Position numbers and translations under genes: made by a program. Positions 17,727-25,455 of a stretch of 59,807 bases of DNA are shown here, one piece after another. The notes below the pieces were generated by a model. That model ran no database searches, was not told where the DNA came from, and worked only from the letters and a program-made list of their open reading frames with translations. The stretch comes from JBEATZ01 sp041178545 (GTDB lineage: Bacteria > Planctomycetota > UBA1135 > UBA2386). Location of the stretch: the NCBI GenBank assembly GCA_041178545.1, contig JBEGVB010000032.1:1-59807 (forward strand), read 5' to 3'. Position 1 is the first letter of the stretch. Each line of letters opens with the position of its first letter.

Positions 17727-18137
17727 TCAGACGCGGCGGCGCTTGCGGGGACGGCAGCCGTTGTGCGGCAGCGGCGTCACGTCTTCGATCGACTTGACCT
17801 CGATGCCCGAGGATGCCAGGGCACGGATGGCGGACTCGCGGCCGGAGCCGGGGCCCTTCACCAGCACCTCGATCTCGTGCACGCCCATCTTCTTCACCTT
17901 CTCGGCGACCTTCTCGGCGGCGCGCTGGGCGGCAAAGGGCGTGCTCTTGCGGCTGCCCTTGTAGCCAATCGTGCCGGCCGAGTCCCATGCGAGGACGTGG
18001 CCGTTGCTGTCGGTGATGCTGATGATCGTGTTGTTGAAGGAGGCCTTCACTCGTGCGTAGGCCTTGCCCACGCTCTTGCGGACCTTCTTCTTCTTCGCTT
18101 CGGCTGCGCCGGCGTTCGGGTTCGGGGTCGAGCTCAT
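17727..18137 (-). CDS. rpsK: 30S ribosomal protein S11
   Basis: S11 shapes the 30S platform near the mRNA exit. From the ATG at 18137 it is 136 residues: an Ala/Lys-rich N-terminal tail, then ARVKASFNNTIISITD, GYKGSRKSTPFAAQ, VLVKGPGSGRESAIRAL and C-terminal DVTPLPHNGCRPRKRRRV. The longer reading frame upstream of this ATG runs into rpsM and is not needed. Only one base separates it from the rpsM stop, suggesting translational coupling. Confidence 0.97.
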   Translation of the reverse strand: MSSTPNPNAGAAEAKKKKVRKSVGKAYARVKASFNNTIISITDSNGHVLAWDSAGTIGYKGSRKSTPFAAQRAAEKVAEKVKKMGVHEIEVLVKGPGSGRESAIRALASSGIEVKSIEDVTPLPHNGCRPRKRRRV

Positions 18138-18138
18138 G

Positions 18139-18516
18139 TCACTTCCTGAGGATCTTCTTGTTGGCAACGGTCTTGCGCGGACCCTTGCGGCCGCGTGCGT
18201 TCGAACGCGTGCGCTGGCCACGCACAGGGAGGCCACGACGGTGACGCAGGCCGCGGTAGCACTGGATGTCCTTGAGGCGGTTGATGTTCTGCATCTGCTG
18301 GCGACGCAGAGAACCCTCCACCGGGTAGTTCTTCTCGATGTGGCTCGCGAGCGCAGCCACCTCGTCGTCCTTCAGGTCCTTGGCGCGGACGTCAGGGCGC
18401 ATCGAGAGATCCTTGAGGATCTTCTTCGCCATGGTCGGGCCAACGCCATAGAGGTAGGTCAGCGCAATGTCGATGCGCTTTTCGTTGGGGATGTCGACAC
18501 CTAGGAGACGGGGCAT
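18139..18516 (-). CDS. rpsM: 30S ribosomal protein S13
   Basis: S13 forms the 30S head and contacts the 50S subunit and P-site tRNA. The 125-residue protein starts MPRLLGVDIPNEKRIDIALT, contains the helix-hairpin-helix YLYGVGPTMAKKIL, and ends in the family's GLRHRRGLPVRGQRTRSNAR tail. Length and order (rpmJ-rpsM-rpsK-rpsD) are standard. Confidence 0.97.
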   Translation of the reverse strand: MPRLLGVDIPNEKRIDIALTYLYGVGPTMAKKILKDLSMRPDVRAKDLKDDEVAALASHIEKNYPVEGSLRRQQMQNINRLKDIQCYRGLRHRRGLPVRGQRTRSNARGRKGPRKTVANKKILRK

Positions 18517-18542
18517 GGTTTTCTCTGGTTGCCTTGGTTAGG

Positions 18543-18659
18543 TCACTTGCCCTGACGCTGCTTGTGGCGCGGGTTGGTGCAGATCACACGCACGATGCCC
18601 TGGCGACGGACAACCTTGCAGTGCTCACAGATACGGCGGACGCTGGTTCTGACCTTCAC
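18543..18659 (-). CDS. rpmJ: 50S ribosomal protein L36
   Basis: Very small (38 residues) zinc-ribbon ribosomal protein, starting with GTG at 18659. The sequence begins MKVRTSVRRICEHCKVVRR and ends NPRHKQRQGK. The zinc ligands C11, C14, C27 and H33 are intact, so this is the zinc-binding (C+) form. It lies between infA and rpsM, its canonical slot. The 78 bases between infA and this gene hold no other gene. Confidence 0.95.
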   Translation of the reverse strand: MKVRTSVRRICEHCKVVRRQGIVRVICTNPRHKQRQGK

Positions 18660-18737
18660 GGGAGGATCGCTTTCTGGGGGTTCTCGTTCGTGTTCAAGTT
18701 GCGCTTGCTGGCGGCCGATCATTGCTGCGGTGCTGCT

Positions 18738-18980
18738 TCAGGAGTCGCAGCAGATCCGGGCACGCGCCGGATCGAAGGGGCTTGGTTCCACACTCACCAC
18801 GTCGCCTGGCACCAGCCTGGTGAACCCCTTGCGGAGTTCCCCACCGACGTGACCCGTGAGTTCGGTTCCGTTCTCCAACCGCAGTCGGAAGAGCGCATTG
18901 GGAAGTACGGCCACCACGGTCGCGCGCACGCGCCTGTTCGGTGACGGGTTCCCGCCGGCTGCTTCCGTTGCTGCCATCAT
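18738..18980 (-). CDS. infA: Translation initiation factor IF-1
   Basis: IF-1 occupies the 30S A site during initiation. The 80-residue OB-fold protein shows VVAVLPNALFRLRLENG, a basic LRKGFTRLVPGD loop and SPFDPARARI, all aligning with IF-1. It has a longer N-terminal tail than E. coli IF-1 and ends CCDS instead of the usual IVYR. Two adjacent ATG codons (18980 and 18977) are possible starts; the first overlaps the adk stop. Map, which usually precedes infA, is absent here. Confidence 0.9.
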   Translation of the reverse strand: MMAATEAAGGNPSPNRRVRATVVAVLPNALFRLRLENGTELTGHVGGELRKGFTRLVPGDVVSVEPSPFDPARARICCDS

Positions 18981-19639
18981 TGCATCAGCTTGACCAACTC
19001 CTGGTAAATGACCTCGGGAGCCCGATCTGCATCGATCTCCCGCAGAATGTTCTGCGCTGCGTAGTGGCTGCGGAGCGGTCCCGCCGTGACGGCATGGAAC
19101 TCCTGCAGACGCTTCGCGATTGCCTCGGGCTTGTCGTCGGCCCGCTGCGTCAGGTTGCCTCCGCACAGGTCGCAGGCGCCATCCTTCTTCGTGGGCTTGA
19201 AGGCCACGTGCCAGATGGCTCCGCACTGCGAGCAGGTGCGCCGCCCGGTGAGGCGCGTCGTCAGCACCGCATCGTCGATGCGGAAGTAGACCACGTGCGT
19301 CAGGGCGGACCCAGGACCCGAACCGAGCGTGCGGTCCAGGGCCTGTGCCTGCGGAAGCGTACGGGGGAACCCGTCGAGGATCCAGCCGCCGGCGGAGTCC
19401 GGCTTGCCGATCCGGTCCTGCACCATGGCGACGATCAGGTCGTCCGGGACCAGTTTGCCCTGGTCCATGAATCCCTTGGCCTTGGCGCCGAGGGCGGTGC
19501 CTTCGGTCACATGCTTGCGCAGCATGTCGCCGGTGGAGATGTGGAGGTAGCCGCCCGCCTGTGCGAGGTTCTTGGCCTGGGTGCCCTTTCCGGCACCCGG
19601 CCCCCCGAGGAACACAGCGCGTGCAGACTTGGACTTCAT
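18977..19639 (-). CDS. adk: Adenylate kinase
   Basis: Converts AMP and ATP to two ADP. From the ATG at 19639 it has 220 residues, with the P-loop FLGGPGAGKGTQAKNLA near the start, GWILDGFPRTLPQAQAL, and a long zinc-type LID containing CSQCGAIWHVAF and, 16 residues on, CDLCGGNL. It is therefore the zinc-binding long form. A GTG at 19654, inside secY, is a possible alternative start. Adk directly follows secY, as in the spc operon of many bacteria. Confidence 0.96.
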   Translation of the reverse strand: MKSKSARAVFLGGPGAGKGTQAKNLAQAGGYLHISTGDMLRKHVTEGTALGAKAKGFMDQGKLVPDDLIVAMVQDRIGKPDSAGGWILDGFPRTLPQAQALDRTLGSGPGSALTHVVYFRIDDAVLTTRLTGRRTCSQCGAIWHVAFKPTKKDGACDLCGGNLTQRADDKPEAIAKRLQEFHAVTAGPLRSHYAAQNILREIDADRAPEVIYQELVKLMQ

Positions 19640-19643
19640 GGCG

Positions 19644-20987
19644 TCAGTTGCCACGACGGCCCCAGCCGCCCGCAGACTTGGTGGACTCCTTCATGAAGCC
19701 CTCGTAGTTGCGCATGATCAGGAGGGAGTTGAGCTTCTCGACGAGGTCGAGGGCCACACCCACCACGATCAGGATCGAGGTGCCGGACATGAAGTAGAGG
19801 AGGACCTGGTCGGTGGAACCGGCACCCGTACCGATGATGGACGGCAGCACCGCGACGATCGACAGGAATGCCGCACCGGCCAGCGTGATGCGGACCATCG
19901 TGTCCTCGAGGAACTTCGCAGTGTTCTTGCCAGGGCGGATGCCCGGGATGAACGAACCCGATTCCTTGAGGTTGTTGGCGATCTCATTCGGCTGGAACAT
20001 CATGGACGTCCAGAAGAACGAGAAGAAGAAGATCAGGGCCGTGTAGACGGACACGAACCAGAAGCCGCGCTGGTTGCCGAAGCTGTCCTCCAGCCAGGTC
20101 CAGCCGATTGCCTGCCCGAACACGGTCGGGATCAGCAGCAGGGCGGAGCCGAAGATGATCGGCATCACGCCCGCGGAGTTGACCTTGAGCGGCAGGAAGT
20201 GCCGCTGGCCACCGTAGACCCTGCGGCCGCGGGTGTGCTTGGCCTGCTGGACCGGGATGCGGCGTTGGGCCTTGGTCATGAAGACCACCACCACCACCGC
20301 GAGGATCCAGGCCCCGAGGAACAGCAGCAGGCTCTGCCAAGCAGCCGTGTCCATCCCGTTCTCGAGGTAGACGCCGACCGAGGGGTACAGGCCGGAGATG
20401 ATGCCGGCCATGATGATGATCGAGACGCCGTTGCCGACGCCGTGCTCGGTGATCTGCTCACCCAGCCACATGATGAACATGGTGCCAGCGGTCAGCGCCA
20501 CCATCACCACGATCACGTAGAGGCCCCAGTAGTTCTGCACGCCGTCGTGCAGGATGCGGCTGCCGCTGTCGCCGGACAGGGGGCCGAAGATCACGAAGGT
20601 CGACTGCAGCAGGCAGATGGCAACCGTCGCGATGCGCGTGTACTGGTTGATCTTGCGCTGCCCAGACTGGCCTTCCTTGGCGAGCTTCTCCAGCGAGGGA
20701 ACCACCTTCGTCAGCAGGCTGAAGATGATGCTCGCCGAGATGTAGGGCATCACGCCGAGGCTGAAGATGGTCGCGCTCGACAGGTTGCCGCCCGTCAGCA
20801 CGTTCATCAGGCCGAAGACCTTGGCGAGGCCGCCCTGGTTCTGCATGGCCTCGCGCACGAGGTCCACGTTGACGCCGGGCAGGGGGATGAAGAACCCGAT
20901 GCGGTAGCAGAGCAACAGCCCCAACGTGATCAGGATCTTGGATCTGATCTCGGGGATGCGGAACAGGCTGCCGATCGAGAAGTTCAT
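19644..20987 (-). CDS. secY: Protein translocase subunit SecY
   Basis: Pore subunit of the SecYEG channel in the inner membrane. The 447-residue protein has about ten hydrophobic segments. Recognisable blocks are FSLGVMPYISASIIFSLL (plug/TM2 region), FIMWLGEQITEHGVGNGVSI and RGRRVYGGQRHFLPLKVNSAGVMPIIF. It follows rplO by 12 bases. Its partner secE lies 23 kb away in the rpoBC-proximal part of the same gene cluster. Confidence 0.97.
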   Translation of the reverse strand: MNFSIGSLFRIPEIRSKILITLGLLLCYRIGFFIPLPGVNVDLVREAMQNQGGLAKVFGLMNVLTGGNLSSATIFSLGVMPYISASIIFSLLTKVVPSLEKLAKEGQSGQRKINQYTRIATVAICLLQSTFVIFGPLSGDSGSRILHDGVQNYWGLYVIVVMVALTAGTMFIMWLGEQITEHGVGNGVSIIIMAGIISGLYPSVGVYLENGMDTAAWQSLLLFLGAWILAVVVVVFMTKAQRRIPVQQAKHTRGRRVYGGQRHFLPLKVNSAGVMPIIFGSALLLIPTVFGQAIGWTWLEDSFGNQRGFWFVSVYTALIFFFSFFWTSMMFQPNEIANNLKESGSFIPGIRPGKNTAKFLEDTMVRITLAGAAFLSIVAVLPSIIGTGAGSTDQVLLYFMSGTSILIVVGVALDLVEKLNSLLIMRNYEGFMKESTKSAGGWGRRGN

Positions 20988-20999
20988 GGCGCGGCGGGA

Positions 21000-21521
21000 T
21001 TACTTCTTGGGGGAGCGCTTGGTCGACTTCGTGCCGTCCTTGCGGACGAACTTCTCGCGGTGGACCACGGCGGGCAGGATCTCGACGCTGCCGCCGGCCT
21101 TCTCGATCTTCTCGCGCGCCGGGCCGGTGATCGCGTCGGCCTTGATCTTCAGGGCCTTGGTCACCTCACCGTTGCCGAGCACCTTGAACAGGTCGGACTT
21201 GCTCTCCTTCGAGGCCAGACCGCGGGAGACCACGGCCTGGAGGTCGACGGTGGCACCGGCCTCGAACTTGTCGAGGTCACCCACGTTGATGACCGTGTAG
21301 ACCTTCTTGAAGTTCTTGTTGTTGAAACCGACCTTGGGGAGGCGGCGGTAGATGGGCATCTGACCACCTTCCCAGCCGATGCGGCGGGACCAACCGGAGC
21401 GCGCCTTCGCACCCTTGTGGCCGCGACCCGAGGTCTTGCCCAGGCCGGAACCCACGCCGCGGCCGAGCCGCTTGCGGTTGGTGTACTTGATGCCGAGGGA
21501 CTTGGCTTTCTCGAGGTTCAT
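21000..21521 (-). CDS. rplO: 50S ribosomal protein L15
   Basis: L15 assembles late on the 50S subunit near helices of 23S domain II. The 173-residue protein has the Gly/Arg-rich N-terminal tail KRLGRGVGSGLGKTSGRGHKG (within it RGHKGAKARSG) and the GFEGGQMPIYRRLPK-type motif, here WEGGQMPIYRRLPKVGF. It is longer than the usual 145-150 because of a Lys-rich C-terminal extension (TKSTKRSPKK). Its ATG overlaps the rpsE stop, leaving no room for rpmD. Confidence 0.96.
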   Translation of the reverse strand: MNLEKAKSLGIKYTNRKRLGRGVGSGLGKTSGRGHKGAKARSGWSRRIGWEGGQMPIYRRLPKVGFNNKNFKKVYTVINVGDLDKFEAGATVDLQAVVSRGLASKESKSDLFKVLGNGEVTKALKIKADAITGPAREKIEKAGGSVEILPAVVHREKFVRKDGTKSTKRSPKK

Positions 21522-22030
21522 TCGATGCTCACTCCGCGCAGGCTCGACACGGTTTCCTTGGTCCGCAGCTTGCTGAGGGCGACCATGGTCGCCTTCACGA
21601 CGTTCATCGCGTTGGTGGAACCGTAGTTCTTCGTCAGGATGTCCGAGATGCCGGCGTGCTCGAGCACCTTGCGGACCGCCTTGCCGGCGATGATGCCGGT
21701 ACCGGGCGCAGCGGGGACCAGGCGCACCTTCGTGGCGCCGTACTCACCGTCGACCTGGTGCGGGATCGTGGAGCCGACGCGGTTGACGCGCATCAGTCCC
21801 TTGCGGGCGTCCTTGACGGACTTCTCGACTGCGTTGGGGACCTCGCGGCCCTTGCCGTAGCCGATGCCCACGAGGCCGTCCTTGTTGCCCACGACCGAGA
21901 GGGCATTGAAGGAGAAGCGACGGCCACCCTTGACCACGGCCGACGAACGGGTGATCGCCACGATGTCGTCGACGACGTCCGTGGACAGGGCCTGGTCGAT
22001 CGGGATCAGGGAAATCTTTGGCTTGGCCAT
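21518..22030 (-). CDS. rpsE: 30S ribosomal protein S5
   Basis: S5 contributes to decoding fidelity and 30S mRNA entry. From the ATG at 22030 it has 170 residues. The double-stranded-RNA-binding-like domain (VVDDIVAITRSSAVVKGGRRFSFNALSVVGN) and the C-terminal domain (LVPAAPGTGIIAGKAVRKVLEHAGI) are clear. The longer reading frame extends into rplR and is not needed. It is immediately downstream of rplR and overlaps rplO by ATGA. Confidence 0.97.
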   Translation of the reverse strand: MAKPKISLIPIDQALSTDVVDDIVAITRSSAVVKGGRRFSFNALSVVGNKDGLVGIGYGKGREVPNAVEKSVKDARKGLMRVNRVGSTIPHQVDGEYGATKVRLVPAAPGTGIIAGKAVRKVLEHAGISDILTKNYGSTNAMNVVKATMVALSKLRTKETVSSLRGVSIE

Positions 22031-22031
22031 G

Positions 22032-22397
22032 TCAGAACTCCAGGCCTCCGGCACGAGCGGCATCCGCCAGCGCCTTCACACGGCCGTGATACTTGTAGGC
22101 ACCGCGGTCGAAGGCGACCTTGGTGATGCCGGCGCGCTTGGCACGCTCGGCGAGCAGAGCGCCAACCTTCTCGGCGACCTGGCTCTTCTTGAGCCCGGAC
22201 ACGGCACCCTTGACCTCCTTCTCCAGCGAGGAGGCGGAGGCGAGGGTCGTGCCGCGCGAGTCGTCGATCAGCTGGCAGGAGATGTTCTTGAGGCTGCGGA
22301 AGACCGAGAGGCGCGGGCGGGCGCTGACGCTGCGGAGACGCGTCCGCACACTCAGGGCCTTGCCAGCTCGGCGCAGGTGGATCTTGTTGGTGGTCAT
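22032..22397 (-). CDS. rplR: 50S ribosomal protein L18
   Basis: L18 delivers 5S rRNA to the 50S subunit together with L5. The 121-residue protein has the basic N-terminus (RLRSVSARPRLSVFRSLKNI), the core SCQLIDDSRGTTLASASSLEK, and the C-terminal FDRGAYKYHGRVKALADAARAGGLEF that is diagnostic for L18. Standard position between rplF and rpsE. Confidence 0.97.
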   Translation of the reverse strand: MTTNKIHLRRAGKALSVRTRLRSVSARPRLSVFRSLKNISCQLIDDSRGTTLASASSLEKEVKGAVSGLKKSQVAEKVGALLAERAKRAGITKVAFDRGAYKYHGRVKALADAARAGGLEF

Positions 22398-22423
22398 CGA
22401 AACCGTCCTCGAATGCTCTGGGA

Positions 22424-22975
22424 TCAGGCCGCGCCGCCGGAAGCGAACGCCTTGCCAGCCTTGCGACGCACGACTTCCGTGCTGTACTTGATGCCCTTGC
22501 CCTTGTAGGGCTCAGGCTTGCGCAGCTTGCGAATGGCAGCTGCAACCAGTCCGACCTGCTGCTTGTCGCAGCCCTTCACGATGATGGTCGTGGGATTGGG
22601 GACGTCCACGGTCACCGTGGACGGGACCTCGAAGACGACCTGCTTGCTGAAGCCCAGCGCCAGCTGGATCTTCTTGCCCGCCAGCGTGGCCTGGTAACCG
22701 ACGCCGTTGATCTCGAGCTTCTTCTCGTAGCCCTGCGTCACGCCAGTGAGCATGCCGTTCAGCAGCGACCAAGTGGTGCCCTGGACCATGTTCGACTCGC
22801 GGGTCCCGTCCTTTGCCTTGACGTGGATGGCGTTGTCGACGACCGAGACCTCGACCTCGGAGCGGACCGGGAGGTGCAGTTCGCCCTTGGGGCCCTTCAC
22901 GGTCACCTTGCCTGCGGCTTGGTTGAACGTGACACCCTTGGGGATGCTGATGGGCTTCTTGCCGATACGAGACAT
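22424..22975 (-). CDS. rplF: 50S ribosomal protein L6
   Basis: L6 sits at the base of the L7/L12 stalk near the sarcin-ricin loop. From the ATG at 22975 it has 183 residues, starting MSRIGKKPISIPKGV, with two L6 repeats and the C-terminal signature PEPYKGKGIKYSTEVVRRK. Frame upstream of this ATG continues open but runs through the rpsH gap and lacks homology. Normal order rpsH-rplF-rplR. Confidence 0.97.
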   Translation of the reverse strand: MSRIGKKPISIPKGVTFNQAAGKVTVKGPKGELHLPVRSEVEVSVVDNAIHVKAKDGTRESNMVQGTTWSLLNGMLTGVTQGYEKKLEINGVGYQATLAGKKIQLALGFSKQVVFEVPSTVTVDVPNPTTIIVKGCDKQQVGLVAAAIRKLRKPEPYKGKGIKYSTEVVRRKAGKAFASGGAA

Positions 22976-23030
22976 GACAGACCTCTGTGAGTTGCTTGCT
23001 GCGCGAGCTGCTTGGGTGGCGGGGTTCGGA

Positions 23031-23426
23031 TCAGTCGATAGTGCAGAGCACTTCGCCGCCGACGCGCTGTGCACGGCACTCGCGGTCGGAGAGGACGCCC
23101 TTGTTGGTGGAGACGACGGCGATGCCAAGGCCCCCACGGACCTTCGGGATCTGGTCGACGCCGCGGTACCTACGGCAGCCGGGGCTGCTGTAGCGCTTCA
23201 GGGTGTTGATGACCTGTTCGCCCTCGGGCCCGTACTTGAGCTGGACCACGATGTTGGAGCGGCAGCCCTCGGAGGCCACCTGGTAGCCCTCGATGTAGCC
23301 CTCGCGCTTGAGCACGTCGAGCACGCGGACCTTGGCGTTGCTGCCCGGCACGCAGCACGACGGGCTGCGACGCCGCAGTGCGTTGCGGATGCGAGTGAGC
23401 AGGTCGGCAATCGGATCGGTCGTCAT
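23031..23426 (-). CDS. rpsH: 30S ribosomal protein S8, cysteine-rich
   Basis: S8 binds helix 21 of 16S rRNA and in E. coli also represses the spc operon. From the ATG at 23426 it has 131 residues, starting MTTDPIADLLTRIRNAL and ending with VRGGLGIAVVSTNKGVLSD and GGEVLC. The family's RNA-binding C-terminal block is intact. Oddly, it has six cysteines, two of them adjacent (SCCVPGS), where most S8 proteins have few. Flanked by rpsN and rplF as usual. Confidence 0.95.
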   Translation of the reverse strand: MTTDPIADLLTRIRNALRRRSPSCCVPGSNAKVRVLDVLKREGYIEGYQVASEGCRSNIVVQLKYGPEGEQVINTLKRYSSPGCRRYRGVDQIPKVRGGLGIAVVSTNKGVLSDRECRAQRVGGEVLCTID

Positions 23427-23445
23427 GGCGTTGTTCTCTCCAGGT

Positions 23446-23631
23446 TCACCAGGAGGCCTTGCGGACGCCGGGGATCTCTCCCTGCAGCGCCAGGCTTCGG
23501 AAACAGCAGCGGCAAATGCCAAACTTGCGGTAGTACGCGCGCGCGCGGCCACACAACTGGCAGCGGTTGTAGCGCCTCGACGAGAACTTGGGCTTCTGCT
23601 GCTGCTTAACTCTCAGGCACTTCTTGGCCAT
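23446..23631 (-). CDS. rpsN: 30S ribosomal protein S14, zinc-binding short type
   Basis: S14 assembles into the 30S head. This is the short 61-residue form with a C4 zinc site, CQLCGRARAYYRKFGICRCC, and the C-terminus GEIPGVRKASW. This corresponds to the C+ S14 of Bacillus and Thermus, not the 101-residue E. coli form. It begins MAKKCLRV two bases downstream of the rplE stop. Standard rplE-rpsN-rpsH order. Confidence 0.96.
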   Translation of the reverse strand: MAKKCLRVKQQQKPKFSSRRYNRCQLCGRARAYYRKFGICRCCFRSLALQGEIPGVRKASW

Positions 23632-23633
23632 GG

Positions 23634-24194
23634 TTACTTCCTGAACGGCATGCCGAGGGCGCTCAGAAGGGCAAAGCCTTCCTTGTCGTTCGGCGCAGTG
23701 GTTACGAAGGTGATGTCCATACCCTGCACGAACTCGACCTTGTCGAGCTGGATCTCCGGGAACACGGACTGTTCCGAGAGGCCCATCGTGTAGTTGCCGC
23801 GGCCGTCGAACTTGGTGTTCAGGCCACGGAAGTCGCGGATACGGGGGATCGCGACGGAGACCAGACGATCGAGGAACTCCCACATGCGCGGGCCGCGCAG
23901 GGTGACGGAGCAACCGATCGGGTAGTTCTGACGCAGCTTGAAGCCTGCGACCGACTGGCGGGCGTTGCGCACCACCGGCTTCTGGCCGGCGATCGCAGTG
24001 AGGTCCTTGACCGCGGCGTCGATGCGAGCCTTGTTCTGGACGGCCTGACCCACGCCCATGTTGATCACGATCTTCGTGAGACGCGGGATCATCATCGGGT
24101 TGGTGAAGCCGAACTCCTTCTGCAGGACAGGTACCACCTTCTCGCGGTACTTGACCAGCATGCGGGCCGGGGCCTTGGTTGCGGTAGCGGTCAC
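23634..24194 (-). CDS. rplE: 50S ribosomal protein L5
   Basis: L5 binds 5S rRNA and contacts the P-site tRNA. I place the start at GTG 24194 (186 residues) because an AGGAG sequence lies seven bases upstream and the codon directly follows the rplX stop; an internal ATG at MLVKYREKV (24161) is the alternative. The core is unmistakable: RLTKIVINMGVGQA, VVRNARQSVAGFKLR, YPIGCSVTLRG, FDGRGNYTMGLSEQSVFPEI and GMDITFVTTA. Confidence 0.95.
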   Translation of the reverse strand: MTATATKAPARMLVKYREKVVPVLQKEFGFTNPMMIPRLTKIVINMGVGQAVQNKARIDAAVKDLTAIAGQKPVVRNARQSVAGFKLRQNYPIGCSVTLRGPRMWEFLDRLVSVAIPRIRDFRGLNTKFDGRGNYTMGLSEQSVFPEIQLDKVEFVQGMDITFVTTAPNDKEGFALLSALGMPFRK

Positions 24195-24195
24195 G

Positions 24196-24558
24196 TCACG
24201 ACTCCTGGTCGAACTTGGTTCCACACTTGATGCCGACGCGGACACGCTTGCCGTCGATCACCTGGATCTTCGTGCGCGTGCCCTTGCCGAGCTTCTCGCT
24301 CCACAGCAGGAGCTTGCTTGCCTCGATGGGCTGTTCCGTCTGGATGCGGCCGCCCTTGGGGTTCTGCTGCGAGCGCTTCTGGTGCTTCCAGCGCAGGTTC
24401 ACTCCCTGGACCACGGCCTTGCCGAGGTGGGGAAGGACCTTGAGCACCTCGTGGGGCTCGCTGCTCTTCTGGCTGCCGGAGATGACGACGACCTTGTCGC
24501 CCTTCTTGACGTGAAGGTGACGCAGGCCGGTCTCGGGCTTCTTGTGCTTGCCGCGCAT
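24196..24558 (-). CDS. rplX: 50S ribosomal protein L24
   Basis: L24 is an early 50S assembly initiator with a KOW domain. The 120-residue protein has VKKGDKVVVISGSQKS, the KOW loop, VQGVNLRWKHQKRSQQNPKGG and the C-terminal VGIKCGTKFDQES. Its ATG overlaps the rplN stop in a TGATG arrangement, suggesting coupling. Confidence 0.95.
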   Translation of the reverse strand: MRGKHKKPETGLRHLHVKKGDKVVVISGSQKSSEPHEVLKVLPHLGKAVVQGVNLRWKHQKRSQQNPKGGRIQTEQPIEASKLLLWSEKLGKGTRTKIQVIDGKRVRVGIKCGTKFDQES

Positions 24559-24926
24559 CAGACGACCTCCTCAGCGAGAGAGACGATCTTCATGAAGTTG
24601 CGGTCGCGCAGCTCGCGGGCGACTGCACCGAAGATGCGCGTGCCGCGAGGGTTGCCGTCCTTGTCGATGATGACCACCGCGTTCTTGTCGAAGCGGATGT
24701 AGCTGCCGTCGGGACGACGGACTGCCTTCGACGTGCGGACGACGACACCCTTGACGATGTCGTGCTCCTTCACCTCGCCGGTGGGCAGGGCCTTGCGGAC
24801 CGCGCAGACGATGGTGTCGCCGACCGACGCATAGCGACGGCCGCTGCCACCGAGCACCTTGATGCACATGGCACGCTTGGCACCCGTGTTGTCTGCGACG
24901 TCACAAACCGACATTTCCTGGATCAT
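24558..24926 (-). CDS. rplN: 50S ribosomal protein L14
   Basis: L14 lies at the subunit interface and is the target of the silencing factor RsfS in many bacteria. The 122-residue protein, exactly the family length, starts MIQEMSVCDVADNTGAKRAM and contains YASVGDTIVCAVRKALP and RFDKNAVVIIDKDGNPRGTR. Position between rpsQ and rplX is standard. Confidence 0.97.
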   Translation of the reverse strand: MIQEMSVCDVADNTGAKRAMCIKVLGGSGRRYASVGDTIVCAVRKALPTGEVKEHDIVKGVVVRTSKAVRRPDGSYIRFDKNAVVIIDKDGNPRGTRIFGAVARELRDRNFMKIVSLAEEVV

Positions 24927-24952
24927 GGATTCCTCCTGGCACTAGGCCGGGC

Positions 24953-25246
24953 TCACTCCTGAGGAGCCTTTTGGACGATGCTCACCAGCCGCCAGCGCTT
25001 CAGGCGCGACAGCGGACGGGTCTGCATCACCTCCACCACGTCCCCGACCCGAGCCTCGTTCTTCTCGTCGTGGACGTACAGCTTGGTGCTGCGCGAAAGG
25101 TACTTCTCGTACAGGGGGTGACGGACCTTGCGAGGAACCTCGACCACGATGGTCTTGTTCATCTTGTTCGAGGTCACCTTGCCGCGCATGGACTTGCGCT
25201 CGGCGCGCTCGACTGCCTGCTCCGTCGCCTTGGATTCGCCGCTCAT
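24953..25246 (-). CDS. rpsQ: 30S ribosomal protein S17
   Basis: S17 is an early 30S assembly protein with an OB fold. The 97-residue protein has RGKVTSNKMNKTIVVEVPRK, HPLYEKYLSRSTKLYVHDE and MQTRPLSRLKRWRLVSI, all typical. It has an extra N-terminal helix of about 15 residues relative to E. coli. Its ATG overlaps the rpmC stop. Confidence 0.96.
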   Translation of the reverse strand: MSGESKATEQAVERAERKSMRGKVTSNKMNKTIVVEVPRKVRHPLYEKYLSRSTKLYVHDEKNEARVGDVVEVMQTRPLSRLKRWRLVSIVQKAPQE

Positions 25247-25455
25247 GACTTGCCTCCGGCGGCGCGTTCGCGCTCGCCCAGGACGGTGAGGATGCGTGCC
25301 ACGGTGCGGCGGATCTGGCGGAAGCGAGCCGTCTTGGCCACTTCCTCAGCCGCGCCACGGAAGCGCATCTGGAACTGTTCCTTGCGGAGGTCGCTCAACT
25401 GTGCGCGCAACTCGCGCGTGTCGACCCCGCGGATCTCCTTGACCTGCTTGCTCAT
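25243..25455 (-). CDS. rpmC: 50S ribosomal protein L29
   Basis: L29 is a small two-helix protein at the exit tunnel near L23. The 70-residue sequence contains the core LRAQLSDLRKEQFQMRFR and ARFRQIRRTVARILTVL, the L29 signature. It overlaps rplP upstream (TGATG) and rpsQ downstream (ATGA), so the three genes are tightly coupled. Confidence 0.95.
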   Translation of the reverse strand: MSKQVKEIRGVDTRELRAQLSDLRKEQFQMRFRGAAEEVAKTARFRQIRRTVARILTVLGERERAAGGKS

